Both the position numbers and the translations under genes were made by a program. From the NCBI RefSeq assembly GCF_026210795.1, contig NC_089431.1:868001-932000 (forward strand): a stretch of DNA of 64,000 nt. The letters run 5' to 3'. Every line of letters starts with the position of its first letter. The stretch's first letter is position 1. This DNA comes from Rhizophagus irregularis. Its lineage: Eukaryota > Glomeromycota > Glomeromycetes > Glomerales > Glomeraceae. Under the pieces are notes generated by a model. That model made no database searches, had not been told where the DNA came from, and was given only the letters and a program-made list of their open reading frames with translations. Below, one piece after another: positions 40,830 to 51,778 of this stretch.

Positions 40830-42829
40830 TTACAATGGTATGCCATCAAGAAAAGCTTTATTGCCTTCTCTAGTAACAACAATTTGAACATTACCCAAAA
40901 TTCTTGAAACGAAACCTCCTTCACAATAAGCAAAATAAAATTCCCATTTCTTTTTGAAAATTTCGACATCATTTCGAGTCATATTGGGCCAACTTTTTAA
41001 CAAAGCAGGGTGAATGTGTTCATCAAATACTGAAAGAAATCTTTCACGCCACAAACGCAATGTACGCGCGTAATGAGGTCCAATGTTTTCAATATCATCA
41101 ACTATAAGGTTACCTTTTGAACCCTTGTTAATCGCTTCTACTAAGGTTGTCACACTTGGAACATGACATCCTAAAAAGTTGAGAAGTAAAAAAAGATTTT
41201 TTAAAAGACATTTTCATGTGAATGAACCAATTTTTCTTAAATTGTTCGAATCTTACCTGGGAAAATATATTTTCTTATAAAATCGACCTCTTTGCAATAT
41301 CTATCATATCTCGTTTCAGGCATAGTAATAACTTGAAATACACCAACACCATTTTTTTCGTTCAAAAATTTGTCACAACATTCAAAATACGTTTGAAGAT
41401 ATTCATAACCAACAGCTTCAATCATTTCAATACTAATGATTTTATCAAATTGATGAGAAGCAGGTAAATTACGATAGTCACATAACAAAACAGTTATACG
41501 ATCAGAAAATCCTGCATCTTCAATACGTTTTTCAGCGAGATTTTTTTGTTCAATTGAAAGAGTTAAGCTCGTAACACGGCATCCTGTTAGTCTTACGGCC
41601 TAGTATTAAAATGCAATTAGTAATACGAGAAATTAGTAGATATACTTTCTTTTGAAAAAAATAAATAATAAAAATACCAAATATTAAATACCTCGATAGC
41701 AAGAGAACCCCAACCAGTACCAATTTCCAAAACGTGATCATCTTTAGTGATTCTTGCTTTTTTGATCATCATTCTCAATTTTCTATATTGAGCTTCTTCT
41801 AAACTTTCCTCTTCATTTTCAAACACGGCACTGGAATAAGTCATGTCACTACTTAAGAAGGCAGCAAACATTTCATTGCTTATATCATAGTGGGCGGAAA
41901 TATTGTTAATGGCGTTGGAAATTGTATTTGCAAAGCGAAGGTTCATAACATAGTTTATAGAACTGAAAACGTATGAAGGAACTGTTGTAAGTTCGTCGAG
42001 GTGAGACCTATTCGCTACGAAAATCTGAAGAAAGGAAGTTGATTCAATATCCCCAAAAAATCAAGATAAAAAACCTAACAATTTATAAATTTATAAATAC
42101 CTTAATAAGAGTTACCAAGTCGTCGCATGTTACATCTCCTAGCATATACGCTTCAGCGTATCCCTATTAATTAACATTAGAAAAATAAGGTGACAATGAA
42201 AAATGGTTAGTATTTGTCAAATAAAGTTGGACAAATATATGATCGAATACTTTGTTGTGCAGATCTGAAATCATGTGAAATAAATATATGCTAAACAAAA
42301 AAAAAATATTGTACAACAAAAATAAAGAATACTTCGATGTGTAATACATCTTGTCAAACTGTGTAATATTAAAGCGAAATTAATTTAGAAATGATCATAT
42401 AACTTACCAAATCACCTAATATTAACAAACGAACCCAAAAAGAGTCGTTTATGATTTTGATTTCGCTCTTTAATTTCGAATCTTTAGGGCCAAATTCATA
42501 AATACAATCTTTACTAAGTACGCGAAGATGACCGACGTCAATTCGTGACATCAATGAAAGAACAGTATTTCGAGCTAATTAATACCATAATAACAAACAA
42601 TAATAGTAATTTTTAAATTAGTAAAAAAGACTGTTGAAAAGCCATCTTCGAAAATTGAAGAATTTTAGAAAGAAAAAAAAAAAAATTTAAAAATTTTTTA
42701 GTTGAATATACCAAAATGGAGTAAAGGCTCCCATGAGTTTGAAACGACGACCTCTTTTGCATATTGAAAGTAAGAGTCGACAGTCGAAATAACTTTGCTT
42801 GATGTATGATTTTTTTTTATATATGACAT
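40830..42829 (-). CDS. Cyclopropane-fatty-acyl-phospholipid synthase-type methyltransferase
   Basis: SAM-dependent enzyme of the CFA/mycolic-acid synthase family, which methylates double bonds of membrane acyl chains. Seen: WVRLLILGDLGYAEAYMLGD, INNISAHYDISNEMFAAFL, the SAM motif VLEIGTGWGSLAIE, TLSIEQKNLAEKRI, IISIEMIEAVGYEYL, the FIRKYIFPGCHVPS junction and the C-terminal WEFYFAYCEGGF. Six exons are inferred: 42712-42829, 42408-42574, 42101-42163, 41692-42024, 41257-41599 and 40830-41170. All phases agree and give 454 residues. It lies divergent to the DUF1365 gene. Cyclopropane formation is the family default; another methylated lipid product is possible. Confidence 0.9.
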
Positions 42830-43903
42830 GTTTAATTAATGTTTCTTTCGTAAGAGAGGAAACTCTTAGCAGAAAGACTGAAAGGTAAATTTGATGGTAT
42901 TTATATATGCACAGATGTAATTATTATGTATTGTTTAAAAGTAAGTTCGAAAAAATTTTAAGACGATGTACTACATTGTATTTCAGTTCATTTTTCGATT
43001 ATACCAAGTTTGTGAAATGAATGAGCTAATCTCTTATATCTTTGTATCCATTACAAAGATTATAAATCAAAATAGTATATACGAGTTACTTTTTGGTAAA
43101 TATGGTAAATATGATTTATGCAGAAATTTGTTTATGTTTATATTTTAATAAAATTGAAACGGTTTCATTTGTAACACGAAACACCGGATAAATCATTAAC
43201 CACCACTCTCAAATCGTATGACAAATTGATGATAAAGTTCCATAAATGTGATACAACGCGCGAAACGCGTTAAATTAATATATCTTATACATTTCTCATT
43301 ATCAAATTAAGAAACGATTGCATGAACGAGTAAAATTTAGAAAGAAGAATAACAATGATAACCTTTAATACTCGGTGAGAATGTCAATAATAGACTAGTT
43401 GATTATTTTTTTTTAATAGAAGATAGAGGCTATTAACTCAATAGATTTAATTAATATTATCTAGTAAATACTCCAAGCAATATATGCCAGATATGCCGGT
43501 AACCTCATGGTAATTGCCGACTGGTGTAATGGTATGTAGATCCAAATTATTTTAATAATTGATAAACCAGGATTAAGGTTAACGAAAACCATAATTAGCT
43601 ATGATTTTTAATTATTGGGAAAGAGAAACATTTTAATTTTTCCAAATTAAGTGTCATCGGAAAAAAAATAATGAGATAAGGTTACAAATAATGAATTCTC
43701 GGGATACTCGGAATTGCGGGTATCGCGCGGACAATAATTACTCGTATTTCCCAATTATGATTTATGACAAAGTAATATAAATATGACAGAATAATATAAA
43801 CAATGCTGTTGTATAACACTACCGTAATTTTCATATAAGCTCACCGCAGCTTTTATTTCTGGAAATCTATCTTTCTCGTTTTATTACTGATAAGGAGGAA
43901 AAA
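42830..43903. promoter_or_regulatory. Shared divergent promoter region of the CFA-type and DUF1365 genes
   Basis: About 1.07 kb between two divergent starts. A GC-rich near-palindrome AACGCGCGAAACGCGTT sits at about 43255-43271, including ACGCGT (the MCB/MluI box bound by Mbp1-type factors in yeast). A second CG cluster (GGGTATCGCGCGG) lies at ~43718-43730. In such AT-rich DNA these stand out, but regulatory use is inference. No gene is seen in the gap. Confidence 0.35.
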
Positions 43904-46809
43904 ATGTCAAAGATAGATATATTTTTATATGTTGTTATCGCTATTAGTACATTATTTTATATATTTAAAGTACCATTCTTTATAAATAATATATTTGAAA
44001 TATTATGTTTAATTATTATTATTATATTTTATTATATTATAAATAAAATATTAGAATCATCATTAATTTCATTAAATCAAGTTAATACCCGACATAAAAT
44101 ATATTTTTGTAAAACTTATCATTCTAGATTTTGGCCTGTTAAACATTCTTTTAAATATCCTGTATTATTTGTCGGAGTTGATTTAGATATATTAGAACAA
44201 CAACAATATAAAAAAGATGGTCATAGTTTGTAAGAATTTTATTTATTGTTTGATATACTTGTATTCTTTTTTTCGAATATTTTGCTTTTAATTAACTTTA
44301 TTTTCTGGATAGATTTGATATCGGATATAATAATAGTTCAATTATATTTAATATAAATGATGATGATTATCTTGGTAAAATAAATTCCGGAGATGATAAT
44401 TTAGAAAATCCGTATATACAAAAACCAAAAAATCAAATTAAATCAATCAAAGAAAAATTATTATGGCATATTAAACAACATGTAAGTTTTATTATTAATC
44501 TGCTTATCCTTCACTTCGATGATTATTGTTAAATAATTTTATGTGTAATTGTTTTTTAATTAGAATATCCCGACAGATGACTTAAGTAGATTTGAATTAG
44601 TTACGATGCCGAGATTTTTAGGATATGCGTTTAACCCGGCTAGTTTTCATTATTGTTACAGCAGAAATAATGAACTTAAAGTTGTAATATTAGAAATTAA
44701 TAATACTTTTGGAGAAAAACATTTACATGTTTTAAGTAGAGATACTGTTACTGATCAAGAATCACGGAACGGGTAAGATTCTTTCTTAATAATTAATGGA
44801 TGTAATTTAATATCTAAATTTAAAATAACTTTTATCTTTTTAATAGTTATGATATGAGTTTTACCATGAAACGAGCGTTTCATGTATCCCCATTTAATGA
44901 TCGTTTAGGGACTTACAAAATGCTTTGTAAAGATCCATCATCGGGTTATTTAGATATGAGGATTGTAATGTACGCAGGTCAAGATAATAAATCACAACTG
45001 AAAAAGAAAATGGTTGCTACAGTATCAGGACCTTCATATATATTATCAATGAATAGCTTATTATATGCTATAATAAGATATCCTTTTGATATATTTTTGA
45101 CATTTCCAAGAATATTAAAAGAAGCATATAAGTTACATTATAGCAAAAAGTTAGGGATTTATCATAGACCAATTCCTATTGAAGGGACTGTTGTTAAACT
45201 TGAACCAAATTCGATTGAATTGTATGTATTCTTATTTTTCAGTTTAAAAGTTTTTAATTTTGAACTTAATATATATCTAATCTTTTTCATTTTAAATAGA
45301 CACGCTCAAGAAATTATTACAAGTTATTTACGTTACTTAATAGAAAGTTCGTTAGAATCAACCTATATTACGATAAATTTACCTGACAAGAACAAATTAC
45401 CAATAATAATTCGTCCATCAAATCTTCCGATAATATCATTCTCAAACACTATAACAATAAATCTTCATGATTATTCATTTTTTACAAATTTATTAATAAA
45501 TCAAAATATTTATAGAGCTTTATTAATAAGTTATTTTGAAAAATCTTGGGATTGTGACGAATTAGGATTATTATTAAAATTATTTTTTAACAATAGATTA
45601 GATATAGAAAATAAAGTAGATAATAAGAAGGAACCTTTACATAGAGATTATAAAATTAAATTAAGTAATTTTGAAAATAGAATATCAATATTAAGAAGAT
45701 GGTATTGGAAAAAATCATTCAATAATCAAGAAAGTTCGGGTGAAAGAGCTAAAAAAGAGTTTGATCAACTATTACAAAAAATGTGGCCTCCCATAGGAGT
45801 AGATAGAGATTTTATTGCTTCTATAGTACAAAATGATGTTTGTTTTGATATTAGATTGGATGCTACCGTACGTATTTTTTAAAATTTTTTTTTTCTTTCC
45901 CTTTTTTAAGCTAATGTTAAGGTAAATTCTTTTTAGATAAATTCACATGAGGAAGTAGCAGTAGCGTTGAGAGATTTATTTGCAATAAATAGCGAAGGGA
46001 ATACAATAGCATTATTTGGTTATACACATCTTTACATGTTATCACCATTTACATTTCCTTCTTCAGCAACAATATCAAATATTTCACCAATCATAGCGTC
46101 AAAACTTCACTTACTTCCATTTCCACCAAGATATCTTGCCTATGAAAATAAAGAACCACTAAAACATCCAATAGATAAATTTATACATTCAAGCAAATTA
46201 TTTACTAATAAAGATAAATTAAAATATACTTGGATGATGTTATTAATGGTTTTGGGTTATAGTTTTGATGCTGGGTTTTGGCAAATGATAACGGGATTTA
46301 TTGAAGGTCCTAGAGGTAATCTTTATTTTGCAGAAAAATGGTTATGGGAAGGTATCGTGGATCTATTGAAAAGGTATGAAAGAAAGGATAAGGGTGAAGA
46401 AGAAGATAAGGATGAAGTCAAGAATGAGGATGAGGATGAGGATGAAGAACATTGGGCTGAATGTGAGAGTGATATTGAAAGTGATAATAGTATCAGTATT
46501 AAGAGTTCAAATGAAGAGAGAAAGAAACAAGTATTTGATGGCTGGGAGGTTGTTTATGAAAGGATAGGTATGTAGTATTATTTTTTTTTTCCGTCATATT
46601 TTCTTTTTTCTCAGCTAATTTGTTTATTTCATTTTTAAAAAGGTAATAATGATAAATTGCAAAAAGTTAAACCAACGCCTACCCCATCTTTACCATCACC
46701 ATCAACTAAACCTACAGAGGTTAATCCTATGATAGAAGAAGATAAACAACAAAGATTATGGCTATTTACAAAAATTTTTAGAGAAGTGATATTATTGAGA
46801 ACAGATTAA
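43904..46809 (+). CDS. DUF1365-domain protein
   Basis: Seen: an N-terminal membrane segment or two (~5-48), then the DUF1365 signatures YHSRFWPVKHSFKYPVLFVG, LSRFELVTMPRFLGYAFNPA with SFHYCY, EINNTFGEKH, FTMKRAFHVSPFN and YILSMNSLLYAI; a long C-terminal part with an acidic run follows. Seven exons: 43904-44229, 44313-44481, 44564-44772, 44847-45221, 45300-45867, 45937-46567 and 46643-46809, with agreeing phases, give 814 residues. That is longer than the ~250-residue bacterial homologues. The 78-nt fourth intron is in frame and free of stops, so retention would add 26 hydrophobic residues. DUF1365 (COG3496) has no proven reaction; it co-occurs with CFA synthase and FAD oxidase domains, as it does here. 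Confidence 0.88.
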
Positions 46810-47107
46810 AAATAATATTTTATAGAATTTTAAATTAATTAATTTAGTTTAATGAGTGAAATTTTAATAGATAAATAGATAAAATACTCAATGACTGCTT
46901 AATTATAAAGATTTATATTATGAAATTACGATAATTACTCATAAAATGTAATACAACTTTATAGCAATAAAAATTTTGTTTCATTAATTAATTTATTCAT
47001 CAAAAAATCTTAATACAAAATTACAAATTACAATATACTATGCTAATACAAATTACAGATGTTATTATTTTATATTACACAATTAAATAAATGTTCTTTG
47101 TCTAATT

Positions 47108-49151
47108 TTAAAGCCTTAAAACATTATCATTATCAGTATTATCATTTTTTTTACCGCTACATTTACCTTTTGCTTGTTTTTGCAGAAGACGTCGTTTCTT
47201 TCTCTGTCTTCTATTTTCTTTTGGTTTAACCTTCAAGTGAGAAGAAACATTTCCCTCTAATCTTTCCATAACCATATCCATACCACCATGATTAAAGATA
47301 TTCATCAAAGTTTCATTATAAGTATGTGCAGAACCAGAATCTTTAGCTATTTTCTTTATCTTAAACTTATTTACAATGCTATCCAATTCACCAGGTCCTG
47401 ATTCAGGATTATGTTTCATAGCGAGATTCGTAATGGCTAATTTTTGTATAGCATCTGCCATCATACTTTTATATTGCTTATCAGATTCAGGAGAAAGATC
47501 GGGGATTGGCCATTCTTCATGAGGCACATGTCTACGTATACTATATTCTGTTGTCTCTATTTCATTATTGCTTGATGGATTCGGATCGATTTCATTTGAA
47601 ATAATTGTGGTTGTTGTTTGTGAATCTGATTCAACTAAAACTTCTACAGGATGTTTTCCTGTATTTGATGATGTTGAAGCAACTGTTTGTACTGCCTGAT
47701 TATCAGAAACTCCATAAAGTGTTGAAAAATTAGTGTTTAATGTGGGAAGTATAGGGCTATTAAATGTCTGTTTACTCCCTTGAGGTGATACGGAAAAGTT
47801 GGAACTTCCGTTTGTCGATTGAGTTATTGAATTAATAAAGCCTCCTTGATTAAATACAAACTTGTTCAAATGTTCCGTTATAGATAACGAAGGTGTTTTA
47901 GTATCTATTTTGTATTCAGGTAATTGTACCGCAGAATTCAAAATTTTCTCAAGATCTACTTTGGGCCCATTTGAGGATTTATTTTTTTTGACTTTTTTAT
48001 TCTTCGTCTTTTTACATTTTATTGCGGGTAAATTGCTGCCAATTTGAGAATTTACAATTGACATTTTTTCTTCACTAAGAGATTTAGCAGTAGAGTGAAA
48101 TTTATCACTATGAAAAGTGGTCCTATATAACCCTTGCCGTCCTATTTCTAAAATATGTGTAAATAATTTTATTTACATAAATATCATTATAAACAACATA
48201 ATCACCTTACCTGCACTTTTTAGCTTTTCATAATATTCAGCTGCTAATGTCTCCAAATTAATAAAATCCGTCCCATGAACACCTGCTAATAACAGAAATA
48301 ATATAAAATTTAAAAAAAAAAGAAAAATTAATTTACGAATCAAATAATTTTATTTCGAAAATTTTACCCGAATTGAGTCTTCTCGACAAAAAGTTACTTA
48401 ATAGTTCAAGTAATACACAAGGATTATTATGATAAGATTGTAAATGTGCACTGTCTTCTTGGAACATTTCTTGATATTTATTTGAAAAATCAATTACAAT
48501 ATCAAAAATATCAAATGTATAATTATATAAGTTAAAAAATTTAATCACTTTTTCAACATAATTAGGTTCTCTTGCTTGTTGCTCTTTTGGTATATTATTT
48601 ACCACAGGTTCAAGTCCGGTATCAGTAGTCCAAGACTTTAATTGATTCGAAACAAATGTCGCAGGTTGTGGAATGTCATAATCAATTTCCATATCAACGA
48701 GTTCATCATCCGAATCATCTATTGAAACCGTAGCATTGTGAGAATCTTCTTCTCGTTCTTTGTTTTTACCTTTGTCATACACCAAGGATTGATTACTGGC
48801 ACCAAATGAATCAGATTCGTTTAATTGTACGGTATTCATATTAACAACAGAAGAAATGGTACCAAAGTCGAGATCAGTACTATATTCTCGTTCTTTACCT
48901 TTATCTTTATTAAACGCAACAAGTCTATTATCAGTGCTCTTCAATTCAAACTCTACTTCAGAATCTGAAGACGAAAGCACGATAATTTCATTATCAGGGA
49001 AAGTGTTATTATTGGAATTCACAGGAAAAGAAGGAACATTATTTCCCAATTCCTTTTGTGAACTTTCATACGCTTTCGGCTGATTATTACATAGTTGTGA
49101 ATAAAAGAACTTTGAGGTAGAAGAACTAGAGCTTCCTGGTGAAAAATCCAT
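47108..49151 (-). CDS. Unrecognised, largely disordered, nuclear-looking protein
   Basis: Three exons (48368-49151, 48211-48282, 47108-48147), phases agreeing, give 631 residues. Seen: a Ser/Asn-rich N-terminus; a SUMO-interaction-like motif followed by acidic Ser (EIIVLSSSDSEVEFE, ~55-69) and a second acidic cluster (VSIDDSDDELVDMEID); a short helical domain ~200-260 (VEKVIKFFNLYNYTFDIF); HGTDFINLETLAAEYYEKL at exon 2; Thr/Ser-rich disorder; and a strongly basic C-terminus (RRQRKKRRLLQKQAKGK) like a nuclear localisation signal. No family is recognised. It sits between, and is convergent or divergent with, the lipid genes. A nuclear role is inference. Confidence 0.75.
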
Positions 49152-49384
49152 AGAAAAATTTCTTATTATCCTAAGGCATGTGTTTTTTTGACCATCTTAT
49201 AAAAAATATATATGATAACGTGATTTGATTAAGCCATATTTTTGGGGACGAAAATATGATTTTCCGGATTTTCATAAATTTGAACCGTGTGTAAATTGAA
49301 TGCAGCTTAAAGGGTCGCGCAATTTTATATAAATTGACAGTGAATTACCCCGAACTAAATTTTTTTTTTTTTTCTGCTCAAAAA
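49152..49384. promoter_or_regulatory. Short divergent promoter between the disordered-protein gene and the FAD oxidoreductase
   Basis: Only 233 bp separate the two divergent starts. A TATA-like TTTTATATAAATT lies at about 49323-49335, 50-60 bp before the FAD gene start, and ATAAAAAATATATATG lies at about 49199 facing the other gene. Co-regulation is possible but not shown. Confidence 0.35.
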
Positions 49385-51263
49385 ATGTCTCAAGAGCAAA
49401 GTAAAAGAATAGCAATAATTGGAAGTGGATGCGCTGGATTGGGAGCGGCATGGTTGTTATCGGAACATTCTCCGCATAATGTTACTATTTATGAGCAAAA
49501 TGATTATTTGGGAGGACATACTCATACGGTTGATTTTACAGTTCCTTCTACAAAGTCCTCTAATTCTCCGCTTACAACGCCGGTCGACACCGGATTCATT
49601 GTATTTAATCATGTTACGTATCCAAACCTTATTAAGTTTCTTCAACATAAAAATGTTGAATACATAGGTTCTGACATGGGTTTTAGCGTATCAAGAAACA
49701 AAGGAGAATTTGAATGGGCGGGAAAAAATATATTTACAGTCTTTGGGCAACCAGAGAATTTATTGAATTTGAATATGTGGAAAACTGTTTTTGATATTAT
49801 GAAATTTAATTTTCACGCAACTGATTTATTAGAATTGGAAGATGATCATCCCGAAAAAAAAATGAAACTGGGAGAATATTTGGATTTACATGGATACTCT
49901 TCAGCATTTAGGGATAATTATCTTTTGGTAATGTAATTTATGTAACTATTAATTTATGTTTGATGAAGATTCTAATTTAACAAACACGTGATTAATTAGC
50001 CGATGACTGCGGCGATTTGGTCTACTCCGCCGGACAAGTGTGCGCTTGACTTTCCCGCATTGACGTTAATACAATTTATGCATAATCATTTTTTCCTCCA
50101 AGTAATGAATCGCGTTCAATGGCTTACTATAAAAAATGGAAGGTTAGAAATTTGAAAACGTGCACAAATCGCGTTCATTATTAATTTAAATTGATTATTA
50201 TTTATTTATTTATTTTTAGTCGCAAATATGTGGAAACGATCGTTCCACATATTCATAGTGTACGACTTTCAACAAAAGTAACATCAATCACACGTAAATC
50301 ATCAAATCCTTCGGATCCTTCTTCACCACCAATCATTATTATTACAGATAGCAATGGGGGACGCGAAGAGTTCGATCATGTAATTTTCGCCACTCATGCT
50401 GATCAAGCTATACAAATTTTGGGTGACCAAGCTACCGATGACGAAAAGCGTATTTTGGGAAAAGTTCGTTTTAATAAAAATCGCGCCGTGTTACACTCCG
50501 ATCTTTCGGTAAGAGAAATTAAATTTAATTGATTTTTATTTTTATTTTTTATTCTTTTTTTTTTATTATTTTAAATTGATAAAATTATAATTGTACGAAT
50601 AGTTAATGCCAAAGCGCCGTTTCGCGTTCTCTGCTTGGAACTATATTACCAAATCTACTGAAAATTCTCTTAACACTGATCAAGTTTCTTTGTAAGATTT
50701 ATCGTTATTTTGTATAAAGTTTATTATGTTAATGGAAAATTATAATTGAAATAAAAAAAAACTATATATATTTTTTTTATAGGACTTATGACATGAACAT
50801 TTTACAATCAATCGATGAATCAGTTTATGGGCCGGTTCTTGTAACTTTGAACCCTCTTTACGAACCCGATCCATCAAAAGTCGTAGGTTCGTGGTCATAT
50901 GACCATCCGTTATACACACCAGAAACAATTGCAGCACAAGCTGAATTGCGTACTATCCAAAATCTTCCAAATCTTGCTACAACATTTGCAGGAGCCTGGA
51001 CAAAATATGGATTTCACGAAGATGGTTTTACTTCGGGTTTAAAGATTGCCAATGAATTTTTGGGTGCTTCATCACCATTTGGAATAATTGATGCCACTCA
51101 TATTAGAGGAAGACAAGCTGAATTAAATTTAACTGAGAAAGTACAAAAAAGACTTTGGATTTGGTTTGAAATGTGGGTGGAAATGTTATGCGTTATATTA
51201 ACTATAACGAAAGTTTATTACGAAATGGCCTACAAATGGACTAATCAAAAGAAGAAAGATTAA
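49385..51263 (+). CDS. FAD-dependent amine-oxidase-fold oxidoreductase (COG2907-like)
   Basis: Seen: a Rossmann FAD-binding start (IAIIGSGCAGLGAAWLLSE), a YEQNDYLGGHTHTV loop, DTGFIVFNHVTYPNLIKFL, a central FDHVIFATHADQAIQIL typical of flavin amine oxidases, KVRFNKNRAVLHSD, VTLNPLYEPDPSKV, and the C-terminal GAWTKYGFHEDGFTSGLKIA flavin-contact motif followed by an amphipathic or membrane-near tail. Five exons: 49385-49927, 50000-50142, 50220-50508, 50603-50691 and 50783-51263 give 514 residues with agreeing phases. In plants the same domain is fused to DUF1365 and CFA methyltransferase. The reaction is unproven; oxidation of an acyl-lipid substrate is inferred from context. Confidence 0.9.
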
Positions 51264-51627
51264 CTTAATAAGTAATATATGACATGAACAAAAGATTTTC
51301 TTAAAACTAATTTATTTTATAATTGATACTGTTAAATTATAAAAGATATAGTCACATCTTTTCTTTGATAAATTTTTTTATTTTATTTTATTCTGTAAGA
51401 GTGAAATCCGGACTAACTTTGTGTAGGAAAAATACTAGAGGTAATAAAAAGTGGTACTAAATACAAAGTAAGAATAACTAACTAAAGTAAGTGTTCTCCA
51501 TGTAAGGGGACTTTCTTTGATAAATAGAGTTAATAAATTATACCCGATTTTCCATAAGAAACTCAATCACGTGTATGTATATCACGTGATTGCAATCATT
51601 TGATATACTTATTTTTTTTACTTTTTC
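51264..51627. other. 3' flank of the FAD gene up to the LINE
   Basis: AT-rich, no gene. A short inverted motif TCACGTG..CACGTGAT occurs at ~51567-51594, containing two CACGTG-type (E-box) sites about 15 bp apart. Confidence 0.35.
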
Positions 51628-51644
51628 AATGAATAAATAAATGA
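51628..51644. repeat. LINE target-site duplication, 5' copy (17 bp)
   Basis: AATGAATAAATAAATGA is identical to the copy at 60319-60335. The sequence beyond each copy differs as expected for one insertion event. Confidence 0.85.
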
Positions 51645-51778
51645 GAAACTCTTTCCGACGATCGTAAAATACCAAAAATTCACAGAAAAAATTTTCGTTA
51701 AAAAACATATTTCTTTATAGACAAGTACCACTTTTTTCACCAGTTTTGGTCTCTACGTTCTTCTCGGAACATTATCAT

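Noticed and set aside
43515-43550. tRNA A-box-like TGGTGTAATGG
   Set aside because: It matches the A-box consensus, but no B box or cloverleaf follows within tRNA length.
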